Of a stretch of DNA of 64,000 nt, positions 35,764 to 48,900 are shown one piece after another. The DNA comes from Prosopocoilus inquinatus (lineage: Eukaryota; Arthropoda; Insecta; Coleoptera; Lucanidae), in NCBI GenBank assembly GCA_036172665.1, contig CM069880.1, forward strand, positions 2,234,501 through 2,298,500, given 5' to 3'. The notes beneath the pieces were generated by a model. It had not been told where the DNA came from. It made no database searches and worked only from the letters and a program-made list of their open reading frames with translations. Positions within the stretch are counted from its first letter, which is position 1, and each line of letters starts with the position of its first letter. The position numbers and the translations under genes are program-made.

Positions 35764-38340
35764 ACTATTTCCAGCTTCTGCTGCGTCCGAAAACGTCGTA
35801 TCTCACATCAGAGTTACTGGAGTCCATCGAAACGTCAAATAACATGATAGATAAGTAAGGATCGATTAGATACAGCACAGGAACAACGCCAATACGTGTT
35901 GTTTCGCTTAAAACTATTTCCAGCTCCTGCTGCGTCCAAAAACTTTGTATCTCACATCAGACTTACTGGAGTCCATCCAAACGTCAAATAACATGTTAGA
36001 TAAGTAAGGATCGTTTAGATACATCACAGGAACAACGCTAATACTTGTTATTTCGTTCAAAACTATTTCCAGCTTCTGCTGCGTCCGAGAACTTTGTATC
36101 TCACATCAGAGTTACTGGAGTCCGTCCAAACGTCAAATAACATGATAGATGAGTAAGGATCGATTAGATACATCACAGGAACAACGCTAATATGTGTTGT
36201 TTCGTTTAAAACTATTTCCAGCTGCTGCTGCGTCCGAAAATTTCGTATCTCACATTAGAGTTACTGGAGTCCATCGAAACGTCAAATAACATAGTAGCTA
36301 AGTAAGGATCGATTAGATACATCACAGGAACAACGAAAATACGTGTTGTTTCGTTCAAAACTATTTCCAGCTTCTGCTGCGTCCAAAAACTTTGTATCTC
36401 ATATCAGAGTTACTGGAGTCCATCCAAACGTCAAATAACATGATAGATGAGTAAGGATTGATTAGATACATCACAGGAACAACGCTAATGCGTGTTGTTT
36501 CCTTTAAAACTATTTCCAGCTTCTGCTGCGTCCGAAAACGTCGTATCTCACATCAGAGTTACTGGAGTCCATCGAAACTTCAAATAACATGATAGATAAG
36601 TAAGGATCGATTAGATACATCACAGGAACAACGCTAATACGTGTTGTTTCGTTTAAAACTATTTCCAGCTTCTGCTGCGTCCGAAAACGTCGTATCTCAC
36701 ATCAGAGTTACTGGAGTCCATCGAAACGTCAAATAACATGATAGATAAGTAAGGATCGATTAGATACAGCACAGGAACAACGACAATACGTGTTGTTTCG
36801 TTCAAAACTATTTCCAGCTTCTGCTGCGTCCGTAAACTTTGTATCTCACGTCAGAGTTACTGGAGTCCATCCAAACGTCAAATAACTTGATAGATGAGTA
36901 AGGATCGATTAGATACATCACAGGAACAACGCTAATACGTTTTGTTTCGTTTAAAACTATTTCTAGCTTCAGCTGCGTCCGAGAACTTCGTATCTCACAT
37001 CAAAGTTACTGGAGTCCATCGAAACGCCAAGTAACATGATAGATGAGTAAGGATCGATTAGATACATCACAGGAACAACGCTAATGCGTGTTGTTTCGTT
37101 TAAAACTATTTCTAGCTTCAGCTGCGTCCGAGAACTTCGTATCTCACATCAAAGTTACTGGAGTTCGTCCAAACGTCAAATAACATGATAGATGAGTAAG
37201 GATCGATTAGATACATCACAGGAACAACGCTAATATGTGTTGTTTCGTTTAAAACTATTTCCAGCTTCTGCTGCGTCCGAAAACGTCGTATCTCACATCA
37301 GAGTTACTGGAGTCCATCGAAACGTCAAATAACATGATAGATAAGTAAGGATCGATTAGATACAGCACAGGAACAACGCTAATACGTGTTGTTTCGTTTA
37401 AAACTATTTCCAGCTGCTGCTGCGTCCAAGAACTTTCTATCTCACATCAGACTTACTGGAGTCCATCGAAACGTCAAATAACATGATAGATAAGTAAGGA
37501 TCGATTAGATACAGCACAGGAACAACGCTAATACGTGTTGTTTCGTTTAAAACTATTTCCAGCTTCTGCTGCGTCCGAAAACGTCGTATCTCACATCAGA
37601 GTTACTGGAGTCCATCGAAACGTCAAATAACATGATAGATAAGTAAGGATCGATTAGATACAGCACAGGAACAACGCCAATACGTGTTGTTTCGCTTAAA
37701 ACTATTTCCAGCTCCTGCTGCGTCCAAAAACTTTGTATCTCACATCAGACTTACTGGAGTCCATCCAAACGTCAAATAACATGTTAGATAAGTAAGGATC
37801 GTTTAGATACATCACAGGAACAACGCTAATACGTGTTATTTCGTTCAAAACTATTTCCAGCTTCTGCTGCGTCCGAGAACTTTGTATCTCACATCAGAGT
37901 TACTGGAGTCCGTCCAAACGTCAAATAACATGATAAATGAGTAAGGATCGATTAGATACATCACAGGAACAACGCTAATATGTGTTGTTTCGTTTAAAAC
38001 TATTTCCAGCTGCTGCTGCGTCCGAAAATTTTGTATCTCACATTAGAGTTACTGGAGTCCATCGAAACGTCAATTAACATATTAGCTAAGTAAGGATCGA
38101 TTAGATACATCACAGGAACAACGCCAATACGTGTTGTTTCGTTCAAAACTATTTCCAGCTTCTGCTGCGTCCAAAAACTTTGTATCTCACATCAGAGTTA
38201 CTGGAGTCCATCCAAACGTCAAATAACATGATAGATGAGTAAGGATTGATTAGATACATCACAGGAACAACGCTAATGCGTGTTGTTTCCTTTAAAACTA
38301 TTTCCAGCTTCTGCTGCGTCCGAAAACGTCGTATCTCACA
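35764..38340 (-). repeat. - monomers shared with 47.65-50.4 kb
   Basis: Ordinary monomers rich in gatacagcacagg and gaaaacgtcg variants. The rare cgacaatacg occurs at 36781 and 48820 (offset 12039), and the aacatattagc variant near 38078 recurs near 50116. A monomer is present in U4 (about 48.53-48.68 kb) that U1 lacks. No gene is present. Confidence 0.8.
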
Positions 38341-38851
38341 TCAGAGTTACTGGAGTCCATCGAAACGTCAAATAACATGATAGATAAGTAAGGATCGATT
38401 AGATACATCACAGGAACAACGCTAATACGTGTTATTTATTTCAAAACTATTTCCAGCTTCTGCTGCGTCCGAGAACTTTGTATCTCACATCAGAGTTACT
38501 GGAGTCCATCGAAACGTCAAATAACATGATAGATAAATAAGGATCGATTAGATACAGCACAGGAACAACGCTAATACGTGTTGTTTCGTTCAAAACTATT
38601 TCCAGCTTCTGCTGCGTCCGAGAAATTTGTATCTCACATCAGAGTTACTGGAGTTCATCGAAACGCCAAATAACATGATAGATGAGTAAGGATCGATTAG
38701 ATACATCACAGGAACAACGCTAATATGTGTTGTTTCGATTAAAACTATTTCCAGCTGCTGCTGCGTCCGAAAATTTCGTATCTCACATTAGAGTTACTGG
38801 AGTCCATCGAAACGCCAAATAACATGATAGATGAGTAAGGATATCAATCAA

Positions 38852-38915
38852 CGCATTAGCGTTGTTCCTGTGATGTATCTAATCATAGATACATCACAGG
38901 AACAACGCTAATGCG
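38852..38915. repeat. Hairpin insert, copy 2
   Basis: Identical 30-bp stem, atca loop and ggatatcaatcaacgc left junction as at 29573, 9279 bp further on. The same flanking monomers are present: gtttcgattaaaac before and gtttcctataaaac after. Confidence 0.95.
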
Positions 38916-40082
38916 TGTTGTTTCCTATAAAACTATTTCTAGCTTCAGCTGCGTCCGAGAACTTCGTATCTCACATCAAAGTTACTGGAGTCTATCGAAA
39001 CGCCAAATAACATGATAGATGAGTAAGGATCGATTAGATACATCACAGGAACAACGCTAATGCGTGTTGTTTCCTTTAAAACTATTTCTAGCTTCAGCTG
39101 CGTCCGAGAACTTCGTATCTCACATCAAAGTTACTGGAGTCCATCGAAACGCCAAATAACATGATAGATGAGTAAGGATCGATTAGATACATCACAGGAA
39201 CAACGCTAATATGTGTTTTTTCGTTTAAAACTATTTCCAGCTGCTGCTGCGTCCGAAAATTTCGTATCTCACATTAGAGTTACTGGAGTCCATCGAAACG
39301 TCAAATAACATAGTAGCTAAGTAAGGATCGATTAGATACATCACAGGAACAACGCTAATACGTGTTGTTTCGTTCAAAACTATTTCCAGCTTCTGCTGCG
39401 TCCGAAAATTTCGTATCTCACATTAGAGTTACTGGAGTCCATCGAAACGTCAAATAACATAGTAGCTAAGTAAGGATCGATTAGATACATCACAGGAACA
39501 ACGCTAATACGTGTTGTTTCGTTCAAAACTACCTCCAGCTGCTGCTGCGTCCGAAAATTTCGTATCTCACATTAGAGTTACTGGAGTCCATCGAAACGTC
39601 AAATAACATAGTAGCTAAGTAAGGATCGATTAGATACATCACAGGAACAACGCTAATACGTGTTGTTTCGTTCAAAACTATTTCCAGCTTCTGCTGCGTC
39701 CGAAAATTTCGTATCTCACATCAGAGTTACTGGAGTCCATCGAAACGTCAAATAACATGATAGATAAGTAAGGATCGATTAGATACATCACAGGAACAAC
39801 GCTAATACGTGTTATTTATTTCAAAACTATTTCCAGCTTCTGCTGCGTCCGAGAACTTTGTATCTCACATCAGAGTTACTGGAGTCCATCGAAACGTCAA
39901 ATAACATGATAGATAAATAAGGATCGATTAGATACAGCACAGGAACAACGCTAATACGTGTTGTTTCGATTAAAACTATTTCCAGCTGCTGCTGCGTCCG
40001 AAAATTTCGTATCTCACATTAGAGTTACTGGAGTCCATCGAAACGCCAAATAACATGATAGATGAGTAAGGATATCAATCAA
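38852..40082 (-). repeat. Hairpin-headed unit U2, 1231 bp
   Basis: Short unit of seven monomers plus the hairpin monomer, with no island. A rare variant acgtgttatttatttc occurs at about 38427 and 39807, 1380 bp apart. A stretch starting before the hairpin (about 38340) has therefore been duplicated in tandem, and the second copy then lost one monomer (1380 - 149 = 1231). Confidence 0.8.
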
Positions 40083-40146
40083 CGCATTAGCGTTGTTCCT
40101 GTGATGTATCTAATCATAGATACATCACAGGAACAACGCTAATGCG
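40083..40146. repeat. Hairpin insert, copy 3
   Basis: Same sequence 1231 bp after copy 2 (seven monomers plus the 188-bp hairpin monomer). The left flank has lost one monomer: gattaaaac is now preceded by a cagcacagg, acgtgttg junction near 39935-39970. Confidence 0.95.
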
Positions 40147-41179
40147 TGTTGTTTCCTATAAAACTATTTCTAGCTTCAGCTGCGTCCGAGAACTTCGTAT
40201 CTCACATCAAAGTTACTGGAGTCTATCGAAACGCCAAATAACATGATAGATGAGTAAGGATCGATTAGATACATCACAGGAACAACGCTAATGCGTGTTG
40301 TTTCCTTTAAAACTATTTCTAGCTTCAGCTGCGTCCGAGAACTTCGTATCTCACATCAAAGTTACTGGAGTCCATCGAAACGCCAAATAACATGATAGAT
40401 GAGTAAGGATCGATTAGATACATCACAGGAACAACGCTAATATGTGTTTTTTCGTTTAAAACTATTTCCAGCTGCTGCTGCGTCCGAAAATTTCGTATCT
40501 CACATTAGAGTTACTGGAGTCCATCGAAACGTGAAATAACATAGTAGCTAAGTAAGGATCGATTAGATACATCACAGGAACAACGCTAATACGTGTTGTT
40601 TCGTTCAAAACTATTTCCAGCTTCTGCTGCGTCCGAAAATTTCGTATCTCACATTAGAGTTACTGGAGTCCATCGAAACGTCAAATAACATAGTAGCTAA
40701 GTAAGGATCGATTAGATACATCACAGGAACAACGCTAATACGTGTTGTTTCGTTCAAAACTACCTCCAGCTGCTGCTGCGTCCGAAAATTTCGTATCTCA
40801 CATTAGAGTTACTGGAGTCCATCGAAACGTCAAATAACATAGTAGCTAAGTAAGGATCGATTAGATACATCACAGGAACAACGCTAATACGTGTTGTTTC
40901 GTTCAAAACTATTTCCAGCTTCTGCTGCGTCCAAAAACTTTGTATCTCACATCAGAGTTACTGGAGTCCATCCAAACGTAAAATAACATGATAGATGAGT
41001 AAGGATCGATTAGATACATCACAGGAACATCGCTAATGCGTGTTGTTTCGTTTAAAACTATTTCCAGCTTCTGCTGCGTCCGAGAACTTTGTATCTCACA
41101 TCAGAGTTACTGGAGTCCATCGAAACGCCAAATAACATGATAGATGAGTAAGGATCGATTAGATACATCACAGGAACAA

Positions 41180-41235
41180 CGCTAATATGTGTTGTTTCGT
41201 TTAAAACCGCTAATACGTGTTGTTTCATTTAAAAC
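41180..41235 (-). repeat. 28-bp tandem duplication in a monomer, copy 2
   Basis: Same as 30819-30874, at an offset of 10361 bp. Confidence 0.9.
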
Positions 41236-42334
41236 TATTTCCAGCTTCTGCTGCGTCCGTAAACTTTGTATCTCACATCAGAGTTACTGGAGTCCATCGA
41301 AACGCCAAATGACATGATAGATGAGTAAGGATCGATTAGATACATCACAGGAACAACGCTAATGCGTGTTGTTTCGTTTAAAACTATTTCCAGCTTCTGC
41401 TGCGTCCGAGAACTTCGTATCTCACATCAGAGTTACTAGAGTCCATCCAAACGTCAAATAACATGATAGATAAGTATGGATCGATTAGATACATCACAGG
41501 AACAACGCTAATATGTGTTGTTTCGTTAAAAACTATTTCCAGCTTCTGCTGCGTCCGAAAACGTCGTATCTCACATCAGAGTAACTGGAGTCCATCGAAA
41601 CGTCAAATAACATGATAGATAAGTAAGGATCGATTAGATACAGCACAGGAACAACGCTAATACGTGTTGTTTCGTTTAAAACTATTTCCAGCTGCTGCTG
41701 CGTCCAAGAACTTTCTATTTCACATCAGACTTACTGGAGTCCATCCAAACGTCAAATAACATGATAGATGAGTAAGGATCGATTAGATACATCACAGGAA
41801 CAACGCTAATATGTGTTGTTTCGTTTAAAACTATTTCCGCTGCTGCTGCTGCGTCCGAAAATTTCGTATCTCACATTAGAGTTACTGGAGTCCATCGAAA
41901 CGTCAAATAACATAGTAGCTAAGTAAGGATCGATTAGATACATCACAGGAACAACGCTAATACGTGTTGTTTCGTTCAAAACTGTTTGCAGCTTCTGCTG
42001 CGTCCAAAAACTTTGTATCTCACATCAGAGTTACTGGATTCCATCCAAACGTAAAATAACATGATAGATCAGTAAGGATCGATTAGATACATCACAGGAA
42101 CATCGCTAATGCGTGTTGTTTCGTTTAAAACTATTTCCAGCTTCTGCTGCGTCCGAAAACGTCGTATCTCACATCAGAGTTACTGGAGTCCATCAAAACG
42201 TAAAATAACATGATAGATGAGTAAGGATCGATTAGATACATCACAGCAACATCGCTAATGCGTGTTGTTTCGTTTAAAACTATTTCCAGCTTCTGCTGCG
42301 TCCGAAAACGTCGTATCTCACATCAAAGTTACTG

Positions 42335-42590
42335 GATCCTTACTTAGCTACTATGTTATTTGACGTTTCGATGGACTCCAGTAACTCTGATGTGAGATAC
42401 AAAGTTCTCGGACGCAGCAGAAGCTGGAAATAGTTTTGAACGAAACAACAAGTATTAGCGTTGTTCCTGTGATGTATCTAAACGATCCTTACTTATCTAA
42501 CATGTTATTTGACGTTTGGATGGACTCAAGTAAGTCTGATGTGAGATACAAAGTTTTTGGACGCAGCAGGAGCTGGAAATAGTTTTAAAT
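42335..42590 (+). repeat. Inverted island, copy 2
   Basis: Same junctions and contents as at 31974, offset 10361 bp. It differs by aaagttctcgg (copy 1 has aaatttctcgg near 32040) and acaagtatt (copy 1 acacgtatt). Confidence 0.93.
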
Positions 42591-43252
42591 CTCACATCAG
42601 AGTTACTGGAGTCCATGGAAACGTCAAGTAACATGACAGATAAGTAAGTATCGATTAGATACAGCACAGGAACAACGCTAATACGTGTTGTTTCGCTTAA
42701 AAATATTTCCAGCTTCTGCTGCGTCCCAAAACTTTGTATCTCACATCAAACTTACTGGAGTCCATACGTCAAATAACATGTTAGATAAATAAGGATCGTT
42801 TAGATACATCACAGGAACAACGCTAATGCGTGTTGTTTCATTTAAAACTGTTTCCAGCTTCTGCAGCGTCCGAGAATTTCGTATCTCACATCAGGGTCAC
42901 TGGAGTCCATCCAAACGTCAAATAACATGATAGATAAGTAAGGATCGATTAGATACAGCACAGGAACAACGCTAATACGTGTTGTTTCGTTCAAAACTAT
43001 TTCCAGCTTCTGCTGTGTCCGAGAAATTTGTATCTCACATCAGAGTTACTGGAGTTCATCGAAACGCCAAATAACATGATAGATGAGTAAGGATCGATTA
43101 GATACATCACAGGAACAACGCTAAAATGTGTTGTTTCGATTAAAACTATTTCCAGCTGCTGCTGCGTCCGAAAATTTCGTATCTCACATTAGAGTTACTG
43201 GAGTCCATCGAAACGCCAAATAACATGATAGATGAGTAAGGATATCAATCAA

Positions 43253-43316
43253 CGCATTAGCGTTGTTCCTGTGATGTATCTAATCATAGATACATCACAG
43301 GAACAACGCTAATGCG
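43253..43316. repeat. Hairpin insert, copy 4
   Basis: Same sequence 3170 bp after copy 3, with gtttcctataaaac on the right. Private changes nearby are gctaaaatg near 43120 on the left and ggatctattag near 43430 on the right. Confidence 0.95.
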
Positions 43317-44647
43317 TGTTGTTTCCTATAAAACTATTTCTAGCTTCAGCTGCGTCCGAGAACTTCGTATCTCACATCAAAGTTACTGGAGTCTATCGAA
43401 ACGCCAAATAACATGATAGATGAGTAAGGATCTATTAGATACATCACAGGAACAACGCTAATGCGTGTTGTTTCCTTTAAAACTATTTCTAGCTTCAGCT
43501 GCGTCCGAGAACTTCGTATCTCACATCAAAGTTACTGGAGTCCATCGAAACGCCAAATAACATGATAGATGAGTAAGGATCGATTAGATACATCACAGGA
43601 ACAACGCTAATATGTGTTTTTTCGTTTAAAACTATTTCCAGCTGCTGCTGCGTCCGAAAATTTCGTATCTCACATTAGAGTTACTGGAGTCCATCGAAAC
43701 GTCAAATAACATAGTAGCTAAGTAAGGATCGATTAGATACATCACAGGAACAACGCTAATACGTGTTGTTTCGTTCAAAACTATTTCCAGCTTCTGCTGC
43801 GTCCGAAAATTTCGTATCTCACATTAGAGTTACTGGAGTCCATCGAAACGTCAAATAACATAGTAGCTAAGTAAGGATCGATTAGATACATCACAGGAAC
43901 AACGCTAATACGTGTTGTTTCGTTCAAAACTACCTCCAGCTGCTGCTGCGTCCGAAAATTTCGTATCTCACATTAGAGTTACTGGAGTCCATCGAAACGT
44001 CAAATAACATAGTAGCTAAGTAAGGATCGATTAGATACATCACAGGAACAACGCTAATACGTGTTGTTTCGTTTAAAACTATTTCCAGCTTCAGCTGCGT
44101 CCGAGAACTTCGTATCTCACATCAAAGTTACTGGAGTCCATCGAAACGCCAAATAACATGATAGATGAGTAAGGATCGATTAGATACATCACAGGAACAA
44201 CGCTAATATGTGTTTTTTCGTTTAAAACTATTTCCAGCTGCTGCTGCGTCCGAAAATTTCGTATCTCACATTAGAGTTACTGGAGTCCATCGAAACGTCA
44301 AATAACATAGTAGCTAAGTAAGGATCGATTAGATACATCACAGGAACAACGCTAATACGTGTTGTTTCGTTCAAAACTATTTCCAGCTTCTGCTGCGTCC
44401 AAAAACTTTGTATCTCACATCAGAGTTACTGGAGTCCATCCAAACGTAAAATAACATGATAGATGAGTAAGGATCGATTAGATACATCACAGGAACATCG
44501 CTAATGCGTGTTGTTTCGTTTAAAACTATTTCCAGCTTCTGCTGCGTCCGAGAACTTTGTATCTCACATCAGAGTTACTGGAGTCCATCGAAACGCCAAA
44601 TAACATGATAGATGAGTAAGGATCGATTAGATACATCACAGGAACAA

Positions 44648-44703
44648 CGCTAATATGTGTTGTTTCGTTTAAAACCGCTAATACGTGTTGTTTCATTTAA
44701 AAC
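44648..44703 (-). repeat. 28-bp tandem duplication in a monomer, copy 3
   Basis: Same lesion, 3468 bp after copy 2. The island offset between the same units is 3319 bp, so exactly one monomer (149 bp) was lost between the two markers in U4. Confidence 0.9.
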
Positions 44704-45653
44704 TATTTCCAGCTTCTGCTGCGTCCGTAAACTTTGTATCTCACATCAGAGTTACTGGAGTCCATCGAAACGCCAAATAACATGATAGATGAGTAAGGAT
44801 CGATTAGATACATCACAGGAACAACGCTAATGCGTGTTGTTTCGTTTAAAACTATTTCCAGCTTCTGCTGCGTCCGAGAACTTCGTATCTCACATCAGAG
44901 TTACTAGAGTCCATCCAAACGTCAAATAACATGATAGATAAGTATGGATCGATTAGATACATCACAGGAACAACGCTAATATGTGTTGTTTCGTTAAAAA
45001 CTATTTCCAGCTTCTGCTGCGTCCGAAAACGTCGTATCTCACATCAGAGTAACTGGAGTCCATCGAAACGTCAAATAACATGATAGATAAGTAAGGATCG
45101 ATTAGATACAGCACAGGAACAACGCTAATACGTGTTGTTTCGTTTAAAACTATTTCCGCTGCTGCTGCTGCGTCCGAAAATTTCGTATCTCACATTAGAG
45201 TTACTGGAGTCCATCGAAACGTCAAATAACATAGTAGCTAAGTAAGGATCGATTAGATACATCACAGGAACAACGCTAATACGTGTTGTTTCGTTCAAAA
45301 CTATTTGCAGCTTCTGCTGCGTCCAAAAACTTTGTATCTCACATCAGAGTTACTGGATTCCATCCAAACGTAAAATAACATGATAGATCAGTAAGGATCG
45401 ATTAGATACATCACAGGAACATCGCTAATGCGTGTTGTTTCGTTTAAAACTATTTCCAGCTTCTGCTGCGTCCGAAAACGTCGTATCTCACATCAGAGTT
45501 ACTGGAGTCCATCAAAACGTAAAATAACATGATAGATGAGTAAGGATCGATTAGATACATCACAGCAACATCGCTAATGCGTGTTGTTTCGTTTAAAACT
45601 ATTTCCAGCTTCTGCTGCGTCCGAAAACGTCGTATCTCACATCAAAGTTACTG

Positions 45654-45909
45654 GATCCTTACTTAGCTACTATGTTATTTGACGTTTCGATGGACTCCAG
45701 TAACTCTGATGTGAGATACAAAGTTCTCGGACGCAGCAGAAGCTGGAAATAGTTTTGAACGAAACAACAAGTATTAGCGTTGTTCCTGTGATGTATCTAA
45801 ACGATCCTTACTTATCTAACATGTTATTTGACGTTTGGATGGACTCAAGTAAGTCTGATGTGAGATACAAAGTTTTTGGACGCAGCAGGAGCTGGAAATA
45901 GTTTTAAAT
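45654..45909 (+). repeat. Inverted island, copy 3
   Basis: Same junctions and contents, 3319 bp after copy 2, and sharing its acaagtatt variant. The identical breakpoints show one inversion event copied by later amplification, not three events. Confidence 0.93.
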
Positions 45910-48900
45910 CTCACATCAGAGTTACTGGAGTCCATGGAAACGTCAAGTAACATGACAGATAAGTAAGTATCGATTAGATACAGCACAGGAACAACGCTAA
46001 TACGTGTTGTTTCGCTTAAAAATATTTCCAGCTTCTGCTGCGTCCCAAAACTTTGTATCTCACATCAGACTTACTGGAGTCCATACGTCAAATAACATGT
46101 TAGATAAATAAGGATCGTTTAGATACATCACAGGAACAACGCTAATGCGTGTTGTTTCATTTAAAACTGTTTCCAGCTTCTGCAGCGTCCGAGAATTTCG
46201 TATCTCACATCAGGGTTACTGGAGTCCATCCAAACGTCAAATAACATGATAGATAAGTAAGGATCGATTAGATACAGCACAGGAACAACGCTAATGCGTG
46301 TTGTTTCGTTTAAAACTATTTCCAGCTTCCGCTGCGTTCGAAAATTTTGTTTCTCACATCAGGGTTACTGGAGTAAATCCAAACGTCAAATAACATGATA
46401 GATAAGTAAGGATCGATTAGATACATCACAGGAACAACGCTAATGCCTGTTGTTTCGTTTAAAACTATTTCTAGCTTCAGCAGCGTCCGAGAACTTCGTA
46501 TCTCGCATCAAAGTTACTGGAGTCCATCGAAACGCCAAATAACATGATAGATGAGTAAGGATCGATTAGATACATCACAGGAACAACGCTAATGCGTGTT
46601 GTTTCGTTTAAAACTATTTCCAGCTTCTGCTGCGTCCGAGAACTTCGTATCTCACATAAGAGTTACTGGAGTCCATCCAAACGTCAAATAACATGTTAGA
46701 TAGGTAAGGATCGATTAGATACAGCACAGGAACAACGCCAATACGTGTTATTTCGTTCAAAACTATTTCCAGCTTCTGCTGCGTCCGAGAACTTTGTATC
46801 TCACATCAGAGTTACTGGAGTCCGTCCAAACGTCAAATATCATGATAGATGAGTAAGGATCGATTAGATACATCACAGGAACAACGCTAATATGTGTTGT
46901 TTCGTTTAAAACTATTTCCAGCTGCTGCTGCGTCCGAAAATTTCGTATCTCACATTAGAGTTACTGGAGTCCATCGAAACGTCAAATAACATAGTAGCTA
47001 AGTAAGGATCGATTAGATACATCACAGGAACAACGCTAATACGTGTTGTTTCGTTCAAAACTATTTCCAGCTTCTGCTGCGTCCAAAAACTTTGTATCTC
47101 ACATCAGAGATACTGGAGTCCATCCAAACGTCAAATAACATGATAGATGAGTAAGGATTGATTATATACATCACAGGAACAAGGCTAATGCGTGTTGTTT
47201 CCTTTAAAACTATTTCTAGCTTCAGCTGCGTCCGAGAACTTCGTATCTCACATCAATGTTACTGGAGTCCATCGAAACGCCAAATAACATGATAGATGAG
47301 TAAGGATCGATTAGATACATCACAGGAACAACGCTAATGCGTGTTGTTTCCTTTAAAACTATTTCTAACTTCAGCTACGTCCGAGAACTTCGTAACACAT
47401 CAAAGTTACTGGAGTCCATCGAAACGCCAAATAACATGAGAGATGAGTAAGGATCGATTAGATACATCACAGGAACAACGCTAATGCGTGTTGTTTCGTT
47501 TAAAACTATTTCCAGCTTCTGCTGCGTCCGGAAACGTCGTATCTCACATCAGAGTTACTGGAGTCCATCGAAACGTCAAATAACATGATAGATAAGTAAG
47601 GATCGATTAGATACAGCACAGGAACAACGCTAATACGTGTTGTTTCGTTTAAAACTATTTCCAGCTTCTGCTGCGTCCGAAAACGTCGTATCTCACATCA
47701 GAGTTACTGGAGTCCATCGAAACGTCAAATAACATGATAGATAAGTAAGGATCGATTAGATACAGCACAGGAACAACGCCAATACGTGTTGTTTCGCTTA
47801 AAACTATTTCCAGCTCCTGCTGCGTCCAAAAACTTTTTATCTCACATCAGACTTACTGGAGTCCATCCAAACGTCAAATAACATGTTAGATAAGTAAGGA
47901 TCGTTTAGATACATCACAGGAACAACGCTAATACTTGTTATTTCGTTCAAAACTATTTCCAGCTTCTGCTGCGTCCGAGAACTTTGTATCTCACATCAGA
48001 GTTACTGGAGTCCGTCCAAACGTCAAATAACATGATAGATGAGTAAGGATCGATTAGATACATCACAGGAACAACGCTAATATGTGTTGTTTCGTTTAAA
48101 ACTATTTCCAGCTGCTGCTGCGTCCGAAAATTTCGTATCTCACATTAGAGTTACTGGAGTCCATCGAAACGTCAAATAACATAGTAGCTAAGTAAGGATC
48201 GATTAGATACATCACAGGAACAACGCCAATACGTGTTGTTTCGTTCAAAACTATTTCCAGCTTCTGCTGCGTCCAAAAACTTTGTATCTCATATCAGAGT
48301 TACTGGAGTCCATCCAAACGTCAAATAACATGATAGATGAGTAAGGATTGATTAGATACATCACAGGAACAACGCTAATGCGTGTTGTTTCCTTTAAAAC
48401 TATTTCCAGCTTCTGCTGCGTCCGAAAACGTCGTATCTCACATCAGAGTTACTGGAGTCCATCGAAACGTCAAATAACATGATAGATAAGTAAGGATCGA
48501 TTAGATACATCACAGGAACAACGCTAATACGTGTTATTTCGTTCAAAACTATTTCCAGCTTCTGCTGCGTCCGAGAACTTTGTATCTCACATCAGAGTTA
48601 CTGGAGTCCATCGAAACGTCAAATAACATGATAGATAAATAAGGATCGATTAGATACAGCACAGGAACAACGCTAATACGTGTTGTTTCGTTTAAAACTA
48701 TTTCCAGCTTCTGCTGCGTCCGAAAACGTCGTATCTCACATCAGAGTTACTGGAGTCCATCGAAACGTCAAATAACATGATAGATAAGTAAGGATCGATT
48801 AGATACAGCACAGGAACAACGACAATACGTGTTGTTTCGTTCAAAACTATTTCCAGCTTCTGCTGCGTCCGTAAACTTTGTATCTCACGTCAGAGTTACT

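Larger units (their letters stand above)
29573..38851 (-). repeat. Hairpin-headed unit U1, 9279 bp
   Basis: Runs from hairpin 1 to hairpin 2. It contains a 28-bp duplication at 30819-30874, the inverted island at 31974-32229, and a tandem 1637-bp duplication (32490-35763). Its second half matches 46170-51188 of unit U4. After the hairpin it lacks one monomer (gtttcctttaaaac type) that U2-U4 have. Confidence 0.8.
40083..43252 (-). repeat. Hairpin-headed unit U3, 3170 bp
   Basis: Hairpin, then the 28-bp duplication (41180-41235), then the inverted island (42335-42590), then a short tail leading to the next hairpin. Positions 40780-42980 match 30420-32620 of U1 at an offset of 10361 bp. The long right half found in U1 and U4 is missing: near 42970 it switches to the gttcaaaac, gctgtgtccgagaaatttg monomer that precedes a hairpin. 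Confidence 0.8.
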
